Assembly: GCA_002914805.1 (NCBI GenBank)
Contig: JXTB01000319.1
Coordinates: 1 to 64,000 of the forward strand
Reading direction: 5' to 3'
Length of the DNA: 64,000 nt
Source of the DNA: Parasponia andersonii
Lineage: Eukaryota > Streptophyta > Magnoliopsida > Rosales > Cannabaceae
The notes under the pieces were generated by a model. It saw only the letters and a list, made by a program, of their open reading frames with translations, made no database searches and had not been told where the DNA came from. This document shows, piece by piece, positions 36,602 through 49,429 of the stretch. Made by a program: the position numbers and the translations under genes. The stretch's first letter is position 1; each line of letters starts with the position of its first letter.

Positions 36602-39600
36602 TAGGGAATGGGTGAGATAAAATAGCCACATAGTAATGAAAATAAAATATATTAGGAAATTATTATTATTGTTAATTATTATATTTTATTTAATTATTAG
36701 ATTTATTTTAATTTTGAATAAATAGTTTTAAGTTTTCTATTTCTATCAGTTTCTAGAATATGTCAAGTTTTCTATTTGTGTTCAATTGTCTATCTATAAA
36801 TAAGTTTAGTTATGTAATTATTTTTCAAGTTATATGTGAATATTGAGTAATATTTTTTCCCTCTATGGTTCTTCTTTTTGAGTTCTTATCTTAATTCATT
36901 ATTACTTTTCTACTAATTCATCTATTTCTACTTAAATTCAATTACTCTCTGCTCTTCTACCACGTTCTCTAGATATTTAGAGAGGCATAGAGTCTTATAA
37001 TGACAAGTTATTTATTTATTTGTTTATTTAATTTTACTTTTTTAAAATATATATTCTCTCTATAGATAGTAGCTAAAAAAGAATAAGGACAATAAAAATT
37101 TTGATAGAGAACTCTAAAAGAGCTTGGATTAGACTACAAATTTTTTCGCCAAATTAATAAGCCGGACCATACTATTAAAATTATGTGTTAAAAATCATGC
37201 TACATCATATCGGTACAAAAACTGAGTATTCGTAGCATTACTCATTGTTAAGGATAAAAAAAAATGTGAATAACTGTTTATTTTTTTTAATATATATAAA
37301 CGGATTCCTCGAAGGAATATTATTAATCGAAGTAAAAAGTTTCAAATTATAGTATAAGCATAAAGATTATAATTTCTTTTTTTTATATATAAACAAGCTC
37401 CATAGAAGAATATCATTAATCGAAATTAAAAATTTCAAATTACCGTATAAGTATAAAGATTATAATTTCAAACTTCCTAAAAGAAATGAGACGAAAATTG
37501 GATGACAAACACAATTAAGATCAAATATATGGGTTATTTAATTCTTCAAGAGAAAGAGATAGCAATGATCACCAATAATTTATTACTTTCAATACCTACT
37601 CCTGTCTGCATTCTTGGGCGAGTAGACTATATGTGGCCAATAGCAATTGAGACCTATACTCTTGGTAAAGAAAACAGAACAAAATCAGCCAAGCAATTTT
37701 AAATTTAAGATTTAAACTGGATTAAAATTCACACAAAATATAGTACTCCAAACTAGATCTAGATGTGGATTTATTAAAACTGAAAAAAAAAAAAAAAAAA
37801 ACAAAGCAAGAAAGAGAAGGAAGAAGAGAATAAGAAGAGGAGACTGGAGAAAAAGAATGGACTGACTTTTTTACTTGAAGGAGATATAGGAAGAAAGAGA
37901 GGTTAGAGTTTTTTTAGAAGAAAAGTTTATTTGGTGCATTCTGAATCTAATGGGATTCTTGTTCATGTGAACGACATTGTTGAATAACAGAAGTTTCCTA
38001 TCATTTCATATCCTCGAATAAAGCAATGATGTATAAGGTAAGAATCCGTAAGACTGCACATGGTCCCATTTGTTTCCGGCAATAAGCTTTCATTTTATGT
38101 GAACAGAGGTTTCATTTCAAAATTATTTTTCCTCTCCTCCCGGTGTAAAAAAAAAAAAAATGTTCCACTGATGAGAGTTATTCTTGTCCTTTTATTTAGC
38201 GATTTAATCAACCTTTACATAGGGGAGAACTTCAAAAGGTTTTAGCAATCTTAAAATGGGTATTTTGGATATTCCGTGAAGTGACAAGTTTTATTAATAT
38301 TTGTATATGGATATGGAATACAAATAATACTTTTTTTAAATATTTTTTTGTATTTTTTTAATCTCATTGATTAATACGTGAATTCTATTATAATTTATTG
38401 TATTATTAAAATATTAAATTAGATAATAAAATTTAGGACTAAAACGTGCAAAAAAGAATGAGAAAAAAAAAATGTATTTAATATTTCTCAACCATAATAA
38501 TTGTAATTATCTATTCAGTAGTAGTTAGGACTTTAATTACTATTCTATTGTAATTAGTAGCTTAATTACTTATATTGGATTCCGAAACTTGCGAAGTTAA
38601 CTGGTAGCTTTTTTTTAAGGTTAATCTCTAAAACCCAAAAAAAAAGCCACAGAAGCATTAATTGATATGTCTAGAAAAAGAAGCTGTAAAAGGAACTCAC
38701 AGTCACAGCAAAAACAGTTAATTATAAGCACTACATTAGCCAGTTGCTAGTAAATTACTCTTTCCCGCAATAATGGGTGCACGTGATCTTGTGAGCAAAA
38801 GTTGATTGAATCCATGCAATTCAAACTTTCAACTGCCTAAAGTAACTAGAATATTTTCAAAAAAGATCTATCACTAAATTTACTCATCCTAACCTCCCAA
38901 GTCCCAACTGTGTTTCTTAAATTGCTTTAATGGTCATAAACCCAAAATCATCTACCAATTGCTCATTTTTTAACTGCTCTTCTATGCCAATTCCCTTCAT
39001 AGTAATTAATTCAGGAAGTTGGAAACTATTCCTTTTGGTTATATCACTATTTGTTTATTAATTTTTATTCCTTCAGTACAGTTAATATTTTTAATTTCTA
39101 GTTTTTTTTTTTTTTAATTTTACATAGGGTGAAAGAATTTAAACGCTAAGTATTGGTAGCAAATGTAGCTATCAATAAAATAAAACCCGCAACCACAGTT
39201 AGTCTCGCACTGTGTAATTGATTGATAAATTAATAAATAAAAGAATACATTATTAACTGTTTTCTCTACTCTAAATATATAGTGCACTATTATCTTTAGA
39301 TTAATTCAAGTTATCACTTCTTCCCTAATGAAAGCAACCGGTCCATAATCTTTCTCTTTAATTTCTTTCCCCCAAAACCAAGAATACAGAAGATTATACA
39401 TATCGATTGAGGTTAAACGTACACTCACTGATCATGACATATAGAGGATTACGTGCAATATATAATTATGTAGACTTAGATAGAAATTACAGTACTCGTA
39501 CGTTGCACTTAGATGTGCAGTAGTACTGCTAGTACTCACACATTACAACATCACGTACTCTAAAGCAAAGTAGCAAATTTAAGTACAACCTTATACCCAA

Positions 39601-39748
39601 GCTATTAATTATGACTCTCCTAATAATAAACCCTTTTTGAGCTTGATAAGGGAATAACACAGTAGAAGAAACATGGGAAATTATAAAAGAGGACTAATTA
39701 ATTAGTTGCTAATTAATAAACAAAACTGATGAGACTATTGATCTCATC
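36602..39748. other. Intergenic between demethylase and phytosulfokine genes
   Basis: A 93-bp tandem duplication lies at 37284-37376 and 37377-37469 (shared 'tataaagattataatttc' and 'attaatcgaa'). The first few hundred bases will include the demethylase 3' UTR. The last ~180 bases before 39749 are probably the phytosulfokine 3' UTR. No other gene recognised. Confidence 0.55.
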
Positions 39749-39978
39749 TCAAGGCTTATGATGCTGGGTGTAGATGTAGTCCAAATGAGCCTCAGCAATT
39801 ATCCTTCTCTTTAAACATTGTTCTTCTGCATCATCATGCTCTCCATTTCCACAGTCCTCCAACCCCATCAGCTCCTAATAATTAGTAATATCCCAGATTA
39901 AAATAATCAATATAATATGTAGGGGTGCATTCATCAAAGGTGCATACATATATATATATGTATATTAAAATACACATA

Positions 39979-40025
<47 letters not shown>

Positions 40026-40336
40026 GTGTGTACGTGTAAAAACTAAAACAAATCTCAGAGAGAAAAAATATTAGAATCTTACATCAACTGATTCACTGCC
40101 TTCCAACTCTTGAAGAGAACCCCCATTAATGATTTCTTTTGGTGTTCGCTCCCTTTCTAATCCTCCTGCTAACAATATTTAGCTTATAATTAAAGGAAAA
40201 ATAATGAGGAGGAGGAAGAAAAAGGGTAGTAATTACCTTGTTTGGTTGTCAAGAAAATGGCAGATAATTTTGAGGAAGAAATCAAGAGGAGGAAGAGGAG
40301 GAGAAGAGCAGTAGAATATTGAAAGCTTTGCTTCAT
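39749..40336 (-). CDS. PSK: Phytosulfokine precursor (PSK)
   Basis: Precursor of phytosulfokine, a secreted, tyrosine-sulfated pentapeptide growth hormone perceived by PSKR receptor kinases. Exons on the minus strand: 40336-40237, 40165-40083, 39874-39749. All junctions are GT-AG; introns are 71 and 208 nt. The 102-codon product starts [20 protein letters not shown], a typical signal peptide. The spacer is acidic, with Cys69 and Cys81, and then the family hallmark [17 protein letters not shown]. The hormone YIYTQ is residues 94-98 (codons 39778-39764). Asp93 before the first Tyr fits tyrosylprotein sulfotransferase preference, and the KRR at 83-85 matches the dibasic site upstream of the peptide in other PSK precursors. 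The tail is HHKP. A tandem acceptor (CAGGAG at ~40163-40168) could drop one Gly from exon 2. Which PSK paralogue cannot be told. Confidence 0.95.
39945..40032. repeat. TA/TG microsatellite in PSK intron 2
   Basis: Interrupted TATATG units and a long pure TA run (about 39992-40021) fill much of the 208-nt intron between exons 2 and 3, so this intron is likely length-polymorphic. Confidence 0.9.
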
Positions 40337-40991
40337 GGTGTTTCACCTTTGAAATGGAAGTTGCAGATGGTGGAGATAACTAGTGAGTTCTAAAAAGATA
40401 GGGAGTTGTGGTGGTGGGAAAGAAGCAGCTGGGGGTAAGAAAATAAATACAAATACATGCAAAAGAATTTAAGAAAAACATAACCACCGACTGTGTGTCA
40501 CATGAAGGTCCCCTCCAAATAAGGCATATGTGTGTATATATATAATTTAGATTACCTCATGAAGTGGGCCAAATCAGCACCCTCCTTCACCTTATTTTAA
40601 CAATACTCCATGCCTATGTGACAACACCACTAATTGATTTTGAGTGAGAGAGCTTTGATCATTGTAGTGGTCCAGAAGGCAGAAGCAAAGTCCAAAGATT
40701 ACTCCAAAAACCAAGGTAATATTGTGGTTGACAGTGTCAAAATAAGTCAACCTTTTAGACATGCTGACAGCTGTTGCCCATCACTAGTGTATATATGAGT
40801 TAAATATATATACTTTACCTCTCGTGCTATCTCTATCTGCTGTACTGTCGTGGACAAAATAACTTTTATTCTCTGGATAGATTTTGAAATGAAAATTTGG
40901 TCAAAGCATGAAAGCCGGATTTAAAAGTTCCTAATTACGGGAATTAGGTTCTAATAATTCAAATGTTCTTTTTTGAGCTATTAGTAAATAC
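40337..40991 (-). other. 5' flank of the phytosulfokine gene
   Basis: The first ~110 bases upstream of the start codon (minus strand) are C/T-rich, as in a 5' UTR. No clearly positioned TATA box. A short TA tract lies at 40537-40544. Confidence 0.35.
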
Positions 40992-43258
40992 TGTCATGAA
41001 CTAAAATCTGGGCTAGTGGTAGAAGGAAAATTTCACAAAGGTGGAAAATTCTTTAATTTATTTAAAAAGTGTCAAAAAATTTTAGTTTTGTAAACAGTCT
41101 ATTTTGATAAAGTATTTGGAATTTCATCCTATGAACTTCTCCCACAGTTCGTATACACCATTAAATATAGACCGAATAATAATTGAAAAATTAGAAAATC
41201 AAATATAAGTCCAAGCATCATCATCATCTACAACAATAAGTTAAATCCCAAAATGGCATACATAAGTTTACAGACAAAATAGAAAGTAGTAATCTTAGTT
41301 CAATGCTAATACAAAATCCTAAACAGTCCAAAAACCACAACAGTAGACTTCTAGCATTACCAAGAAATGAACTTCAGTCAAGATGGCCTCTTACTCCTCA
41401 TGATTTCCAAGAACGCACTGAACACCACCTGAGGAAGGGAAGAAGGGGGGTGAGCATACAATGTCCAATAGGAAAATAGTTACCTCGAAGAAAAACAGTT
41501 CAATGATGGAAAACTCCTACATGGTTAGTTCAAATCCAAAACATATACACACATATATATATATATATATATAATCTAAATCGGAAGCCTATATATATAA
41601 AACAGTGTAATCAAAACCATCAATCCATATGCATATGATACAAATCAACCCATACCCATGAGCTCTCGTTCTCTCATCTGTGGAAACCCAGGATGATGGT
41701 ACTAAGTATGCCTAACAGCCTGCCTGATACCTAAGCCCATACGCGGAGGGGACACCCGTGTGTCGCCTACCAAACCTGGAGGGGCAACTGAATTGCCTAC
41801 GCTTGCCAAATGGAGAGGTAATCAGAAGAATATACCCCGCGCGAGTTTACGGACTTTTACCGACAGTGAGGCATGCAACACCGCACTGTAAAACCCACGG
41901 TACTCATGTATGATCCTATAGCACATGCAATCCAGAACTGAAGTGTAAAAACTATTGTATTCTAGTTTTTCAGTAAAACATGCATAATAGGGTTTTATAG
42001 AAAAACGGGCAGCATAACGGCCCTATTTTTGATATACCTAAAATAACCTATACACAGCAAATTTCCAGAGCAGTACAGTATAAATCTCATACAACCAATT
42101 CCATCATATATAATTCAAATCATTAAAAACACAATTGTTCTTATATGCTGCAGAAAATAAGTTTTAACTTAAAAACGATATAAAACGAAGGTAACTAAAC
42201 CCCTACCTCACCGGAATGAGTCTTCAAGGTATCGTTGATGATCGCCCGAAAGGTTGGGAACTAATTCCAAGCCCTCGATTGTCCTCTGGCGAAAAGTCAA
42301 CTTCTCACCGGAGCTTCAATTTCGTAAACGGACCTCTTCACTAGATTCCTAGCACCCAAAATAGCAAAGTTAGACATATAATTTGTCTCATTCTGGTCCG
42401 GACCGATGGTATGCAAAACGAGACAAAATCTTAACCGTCTAATCTCGATTTTTGTGCCGATTACTAAACAACACAATATATATATATATATATCAAACTT
42501 CTCCATTTTCCGAGTACAATCCAAAAATGACAACAAAAACATAATTCAACGACCAGATCAAAAAGTCAAACTTAAACTCAAAATATCCAAAAATGGCAAC
42601 TTTCAATCCGGGCAAAATGGGGTTGAGATATATATACCTTGATGATCCTTGAGATGAGACGAATCCAACGGGACTGGTTGGAGGTTGAATGGTGGCCGGA
42701 ATCGTCGCCGGTGACGAAAAAACCGAAACGGCGACTTGGAGGATTTCCGGCGTTGCAGGTGAGGGCGGCGGCAGGCGAGGGCGGCAGAGCTTCGGCGCGA
42801 TCTGGCGAGTCGACGTCGGTCGGTGGCGTGGGTGGACGACGGCCGGAGCGGCTCCTGCGGCGGCCCCTACTTCTTCCGGCCGAGAAACGCAGAGAGAGAG
42901 AGAGATCGGTGGAGAAGAGAGAGAGAAAAAAAAGAAAAGGACAGGGCATGTTGCCCTGTCTTATAGAGCTTTGTAATTTTTAACGCAGAGAGAGAGAGAG
43001 AGAGAGATCGGGGGAAAAGAGAGAGAAGAGAGAGAGAGAAAAGAAAAGGACAGGGCACGTGGCCCTATCTTATAGGGCTGTGCAATTTTTCAAAAATTAC
43101 ACATAAGTCCCCAAATTTCAAATTTCTATCACTCTAGTCCCCCAAAAATTACAATTTAGTCTTTCTGCACAAAATTTTTGCAAATTAATCCTCCTGAAAT
43201 TTTATCCGAAAAATTGGTAAATTGTCCAAATTACCCTCCCAAAATTCGGGTTTTTACA
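40992..43258 (-). mobile_element. 2.3-kb solo LTR, Ty3/Gypsy-like
   Basis: The plus-strand edges are TGTCATGAAC (40992) and TTTTTACA (43258), that is TGT...ACA, flanked by a perfect 5-bp duplication AATAC (40987-40991 and 43259-43263). There is no internal domain, primer-binding site or second LTR. On the minus strand it runs from TGTAAAAACCCGAATTTTGG through a GA-rich leader, a GC-rich tract with CCGG motifs (42660-42880) and a stretch rich in CCTCC/GGGTGTCC to CTAGCCCAGATTTTAGTTC and ATGACA. This layout resembles long plant chromovirus-type LTRs. It lies about 650 bp upstream of the phytosulfokine start codon. Confidence 0.75.
42886..43090. repeat. ~96-bp tandem duplication inside the solo LTR
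   Basis: Copies start at 42886 and 42982 (aacgcagagagagagag...). Each has a GA run, then 'aaaagaaaaggacagggca', then 'cttatag.gct'. Each ends with a GC hairpin: GACAGGGCA-TGT-TGCCCTGTC in copy 1, and GACAGGGC-ACGTG-GCCCTATC in copy 2, one mismatch. Confidence 0.9.
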
Positions 43259-43860
43259 AATACTCTAGAAACTGATAGCGAGAAACTAAACTAAATACCG
43301 AAAATTATAATATTTTCTTTCTGATTCATAAAAAGTTTAATTTAATAAACAAAGTGATAGTTTCAAGAGAATGCTAAACATTATACATCGATTATGGACC
43401 TTTTTAAATGACAATCAATGAGTGCCATCAAAAAGAGTAGTACATTAAATATGACAAACTAATATGGTGTCACATAAATAGTCATTTTTAATAGATAGAT
43501 TGTTAAATTGAGTATATATGGAATTATCCATGTGCAGATTTTGAAAATAAATCATGCCTGCTCATAATATAATAAATAACTGTATGCTCAAATATAATAA
43601 TAACCGGTGTAGTCTTTCATAAATCTTATTTTGCAAAAAACAAAACAATATATAAGCATAGAAAGTCCTGTATATGCAAGTACTTTGCTGGTTGAAGTTG
43701 TATTATGATGGTAACTACACATCTTCTCATTCCCATTCATGTAGACATCATGATTCACCGTTTTACATGATTACTCTTCATTGCTTAACAAGATTATTAA
43801 CTGATAGAAATTAAATCACACATGCAAATTTGCTTGAAATTTCTCCGCACTTAAAAGCAA

Positions 43861-43894
<34 letters not shown>

Positions 43895-43895
43895 T
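43259..43895. other. Intergenic, no gene seen
   Basis: AT-rich, no open frame of interest. A TA run of about 30 bp lies at 43864-43893, next to the MITE that follows. Confidence 0.5.
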
Positions 43896-44116
43896 GAATG
43901 AGTACAATAAGTATTTTTTTTATTCATTATTAGTAGTTACGTCAATTTTGATCGTTAGATTTCAATCTAATAGCTATAAATATAAATATTATCATTTAAA
44001 TCATATTAAAATGTGTTTCAATATAATTAATTATAATTATTAAATTAAAATTTAACGATTAAAATTGATATACTTATCAATAATAAATAAAAAAATATCT
44101 ATTTGTACTAGTTCCA
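43896..44116. mobile_element. MITE-like foldback
   Basis: The left arm AGTACAATAAGTATTTTTTT... (about 43896-43975) pairs with the right arm read on the minus strand, AGTACAAATAGATATTTTTT... (about 44112-44036). Pairing continues through 'ttattnattatt' and 'tcaattttgatcgtta/tcaattttaatcgtta', arms of about 65-75 bp. The loop is AT-rich without coding. TA runs border both sides, so TA-type target sites are possible. Confidence 0.7.
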
Positions 44117-47100
44117 TCACGTATATATATATATATATATATTCATATATAGATATATAAGTTCTCAATTCAATAGTTATTTTTTTATTTATCAATAGAT
44201 ATTTTTTTTAGTTATTAAATCATAATCTAACGATTATTATAATTTGAGTAGTTGAAAAAATATTGACAAAAATAAGTATATATTATTTAATGATTTTTTT
44301 ACTATAAAAATATATATGATAAATTTTAATTTGAAAAAATAATATTTATTTTATTAAAAAATAGCTAAATTGGTTGCCGTATATATACTGTATATATAAA
44401 AGAGTGGCCAAACCACTCATCTTTAACGTGGCATAAGAGAGACGACCACCACGGCCCCTTTCTATCAATAATTAATTAATTTCTGTCGTGTTATCATCAA
44501 ATAATAATACTAATTTTTCTCTCTTTTCAACACATTCAAGCATGCATTAGCATGCAAGGAAGTGCTAAGTTTCATAATTATTAATTTTCTATTTCACGGT
44601 TCCTTAGCTTGCTTGACAAAATTTGTAACATTTCTCAGCTTAACATCTGTCTCTAATGGGGTAAGCTTTATATTATTCTACTGTCATAATTGTTTCTAAT
44701 TATGTATCTTAGCTTCTTCCACTACGTTTGTTATTGACAATGGTGGAAGGCCACTTGGATTAATAATTTGTATTCTTATTTTATATAATAATTAGTATGT
44801 GTAGATGTGTTTTTGTCGTTTCTAAATTATAAATTCAAGAGGTAGATTATGCTTCTCTTTTGGAAGATATGAATTATCTCATTTCTTGCGGAAAGCATAT
44901 ATAAATTAATTAAAAATTTTAGTTGCATTTTTGGATTGGGTTTGGATTCTGTGGAAGATATGTTTTATTATAAATATGTATTAATTCTCTTGAGAATCGA
45001 GTTGGAACTTTGAATAGTTTGTGTCTGCTAGTACTAGACAAGTGTGATTGGGAAAAATGATCATATTTTTAACGAACTAACTCATGGGAAGGACTCTTTT
45101 GACCGTTTCATGTGACAGTCTTGTAATTGGAAACTTATAATCTTATCCTTCGTGGAAATGTTAGTAATTTTTTTTGATAAAATACTGTAATTATCTAAAG
45201 AGACTATTCTTATTAATTCATGGCCTGCATAGCACAAAATAAGCTGTTTTTGGACTCAGAAAGTTTTTTTTTTTTTTTAAATAAAGCTTTTAAAAAACAT
45301 GCCAAACAGACCAATTAAAGGTAACTATCAGTTGGACTTGAGACCTTCTATCCATATACTCATATTAATGACCTAAAAAGGAAAAGAAAAGGAAAATCAC
45401 TGAGTTTTTGGAAAATCAAATCAAGCCACTTCACGCGCTTCTCTCTGACCTCCCTTCTCTTCTCCGACTCTCTCACTATATTTGGTAGGAATGAAAAGAG
45501 AAAGGAAGAAAAAATTGAAGGAACAGTGAAGGGATTGAGTTTTTTGATATTAGGGAAAAGAAAAAGAAAGAGAAAATGAGAGATTAAAAAAAAAAATAGT
45601 AAGATACACACAAATATTTTTCTCCGAAATAGAGAAAAAATGGATAAGAAAAAGATTTTTACTGATATTTTAAAATAAATTTACCAAATTAATTTTAAAA
45701 TTTTAATAAAGAATGTAAAAAATTACTTTAAAATAAACTGATTTACTTTCCTCTTTATATATCAAACAATAATGAAGAAAATATATTTTTCTTTCCATTT
45801 TATATATTATCTTATATATTTTCTCTCCGCACTAATTTTTCTTTCCCTTTTACTTTCTTTACTTTATGTTTAATTAGAATCCAAATTTTGGAAGGAAAAA
45901 AATTGCTAGGGAAAAGTTGTAAAAAAGAAAAAAGAAAATAATTTTCCCAATAGTTTATAGAGTTTTTTTTTTATGCTTTTGATTATACTAATTAATATGT
46001 CAAAGTTTTATTTACTAAGAATTGACATCAAATGAAACTTTAGTTTTTCTTAAAAATTTTTTTTATTAGTTTTGTTTCAATCCAAATAAGAGAAAGGAAA
46101 AAACGAAGAAAATCTTACAATTAGTTACAACATAATTTGTGGTTGAAAGTGTATTTTCGTAACTGAAATAATTAACGACTGTGACTCGCTTCTAAAATGT
46201 TTCAATATATTTTTTTAACAGCTAATTTGTGCTAAAAGTTTTAGACTCAAGAAACAACATAATTTTTTTTGTTTTTGTGATTACGAGTACTTTACCCACT
46301 AAAAATCACCATATAGTTGTAAGTAGAAGTATTTAGTGACAAACTATTTTGGCTAACAATCAACTATTTTAACTAAATATAACTTTTAGCTAGCCAAATT
46401 TTCTTCTTTTTTTTTTTTTTTTTTGAAATAAAGCCAAATTTTCTTTTAAGTTATGGTAATCTACAAAATATTTTACTAGTTAGAGTACTATTGGACACTA
46501 TTCGTTTTTCAAACTATACTGTGAACATTTTAGCTTGAATTGTTGTGAAAATTTGAAGCACATTTTATGTAATGTTCTGCGTACTAATTAATTGTTTTTT
46601 TCCCCGTAAACTAAGTGTATAATCCATATTGAGCTCCTTTTTGCTATTGATAATTTGTTATACAAAATACTCTATTAATTGAGTTCTGAATCAGAGAATA
46701 CAATATAATAACTATATACTCCATATTTATGTAAACTAGAGACAGAAGTGTAAATGACCAAAAAATAGTTGTCAAGAATTTTCTAAAAGCAGGTCCTTAA
46801 AAAAAAAAAAAAAAGAAAACAGTTTACATAAGGAGATATTGCTAGTCAATTATGTCTATACTTTATTAATTATCAAATGCATGTTAGAAGAGATTCTAGT
46901 CAATTTCGAAAAAATTAGTGTACACAAGGTGTAATATATTGTAAGATAATTGAAATATGAAGGCATATATGTTCGTAATTTCTGAAAATATAGAAAAGCA
47001 AGTATGTCAAAAAAGGTTGAAACTACTAACTAGGTATTATTTTGTATTATGTCAAAAAAAAATATGATACTTGATGTGCCTTCCTTTTTTTTTTTTTGAA

Positions 47101-48898
47101 AAAAAAGGAAAATGTTGTATTATAGTAAATTGCTTATAATACAATAAAAGCAATATAATTAGAAATTTGTCATTACAAAATAAAAAAAAATTATAGAAAC
47201 AACTATGCATAGCACATGCATGTTTGGCCACTTGGAATGTGTTTAGCAAAACTCCAGTAATTATGATTTCTTAAAAAAAAAAAAAAAAAAAAGAGAGAAA
47301 AGAATGTGTATCGTTGTTTGATTTGCGGAGTGAGGAATAAACATCAAGAATCACTATCACTTTCTCTCAACAGAGCTTGTATTGTTAGAATAACTTGATT
47401 GTTAAACCTATAACCGACTGAGATCACCATATTCACAACAAACTTATACCCATTCTCTACTAAAGGCCTAATAAACCCGAAGACACTATAATATTCATAT
47501 CTTCATGAAGTAGAATAACAAAAGTTCTTTTCTTTATTGTCTTGAGGTATATTATCGTCTGTCTTTGTGAATAATACAGTATTTAAAATGAATTTCTTCC
47601 ATATTTAAATTATAGAAGCTTAAAATTTTTGATAAAACTACAAAAGTATTAAAAAAAAATAACAAAAATACACAAAACTTACGTGGTTAAATTTGATAGC
47701 ACAAAATCTTATGACATAATATATTTATGGTTCGCACTAATAAAATGATTATTAAAGAAAAAGACTTGAAAATAAAAGAGCTAGGATATCCTATGGGAAA
47801 GTAAAGGGCTATCCCTCTCTGAAAATTTATCTTTTTGGTAGTATCTACGTACATTTTTATTATTGTATATAACAATAAATTAAAGTAGATTAATTAGGGG
47901 TACACTAACGCATAACTTGATTATAGGAGATTAACGTTCTAGAGTTTGACAAATTAGGTCAAAGTGAGGTAGGGTTTAGTTTCTCATCATTACATTTTCA
48001 TTTCTGATCTACATCGATCTAAATTAAACAATGCATCTCCAAAGGACAAACTGAAAACAAAACGCAACAATGACATAAATATAGATGTAACCAAAGTTAC
48101 TCTTCGGGTCCATGTATTACGCAAAAATCACAATTATTGTCCAAAAAGCCAACGAAGCTTTTGGGAAGAGACTTGTCTTTAGCCCAAATGAACAGTAGCT
48201 TTCACTTTATGGTAACTTCTTTTTCGTAATGTGATTGTCATTTATGCAGCGTGCTTCTCTTTTAACGTGCTATGTTTTGTCAATAAAGTATATTTCGAGG
48301 GTGTGACTAAATAAATTCATATCGGGTATCTAGGGTGAGATAGAAACCCTATCTATTATTGGGAACCGGACCAATGCATCTATATAGATGTATATATAAT
48401 GCAAGTGTTTGTTCTGCCTTCTGCTGTGTTTGCCATTAATTGGTCTGCATCATAAGAATAGAAAAAGTCATGTTGACTAGCAGCTGCATCTTCCGAAATC
48501 TTTTCCTCGCATTAAAATTTGTAAAATTATTATAAAGTATAAACTTTGTAATATATTTATATATTATTTATTAGAACATGTGTAAGCCGTAAAATTATTA
48601 TGCTTTTGAAAATTTTTAAATATTGTTAACTTTTATATATTTTTCTTCAGTTCAGAAAATTTCACAAAGTCTTCCCATTGTTTCTTCAAAATTTCCCAAA
48701 AGTAAAAAAAAATTATACTATTATATATTCACAATATCAATATTTTTACCAAAATTTTACCAATATTTCTCAATTTTTCTTCCGAAAATCTTTTTATCCC
48801 AAAAGATATTTTGGTACTCCCTATTTTCTGAAAAATTTATCCAAAATTTGGTAAATTTCGGCTAAATTTTTTGCCCTTTCCTAACACTAACAGAATCG
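44117..48898. other. Repeat-rich intergenic region, no gene seen
   Basis: A second A/T-rich repeat related to the one in the demethylase intron lies at about 44160-44390. A diverged copy of the 9784-10066 element lies at about 45876-46115. Poly-A runs occur at 46800-46815 and 47273-47292. A TATA-like TGTATATATAATGC at ~48388-48402 is followed by no recognisable transcript. Confidence 0.5.
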
Positions 48899-49429
48899 CA
48901 CTGCAAAAAGTTTTGTTTTTAATCACGAGAAACTTTGTGATTAAAAGTAAAATATTTGTGACTAAAATAATGTCCTTATCATTACGTCATAACTAAATAT
49001 GTTGTTAAAAGTTCTAATAACAACTAATTTTATTATGCATATAAAAAGTTGTGGTTAAAAATGTCTTAGTGACAACATATGAGTAAATATTATCTTTTAG
49101 TCATAAAAAATTTTAATTGTGAATAAATGTCACTTTAAGTTGCAGAATATTTTAGACTTTACTTGTTATTAGAAAGCAGTCGCTACTTAAAAAAAAAAAA
49201 AAAAAAAACGAGACAGTATTCACTAAAAGGTATTTTTTTTTCCTCTGTCGTAATGGCGACCCATCACCACAAAGAGCAAGGAACCCTGTGTCTAATGACC
49301 ATATGTATACTCACAAATGTTTTTTTGTATTCGAGAGAACTCCGAACCAAACTCCGAAAACAAAAGAAAAACCTTGTCAGGATTAACTGGTGATTCTATA
49401 CGTTTGACAAGAATATATGTTTTGTAGTG
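48899..49429. mobile_element. CACTA-like non-autonomous element
   Basis: The ends are CACTGCAAAA (48899) and, on the minus strand, CACTACAAAA (49429), 9 of 10 identical. Subterminal motifs recur: GTGATTAAAAGT, GTGACTAAAAT, GTGGTTAAAAATG, GTGACAAC. Short CACTA inverted repeats with subterminal repeats are typical of plant En/Spm elements. The expected 3-bp target duplication is not seen (TCG left, TAA right), so an edge may be altered. No transposase. Confidence 0.55.

Noticed and set aside
42578..42983. Overlapping 95-123-codon open frames in a GC-rich segment
   Set aside because: They are open on both strands because the GC-rich LTR interior lacks stops. Composition is CCGG- and GA-repeat driven with no family match, and the segment lies inside a bounded solo LTR.
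43048..43064. miR164-like string (CAGGGCACGTG) in the solo LTR
   Set aside because: Only ~11 bases match from memory. The flanks form the short GC hairpin of a GA-repeat duplication rather than a miRNA precursor.
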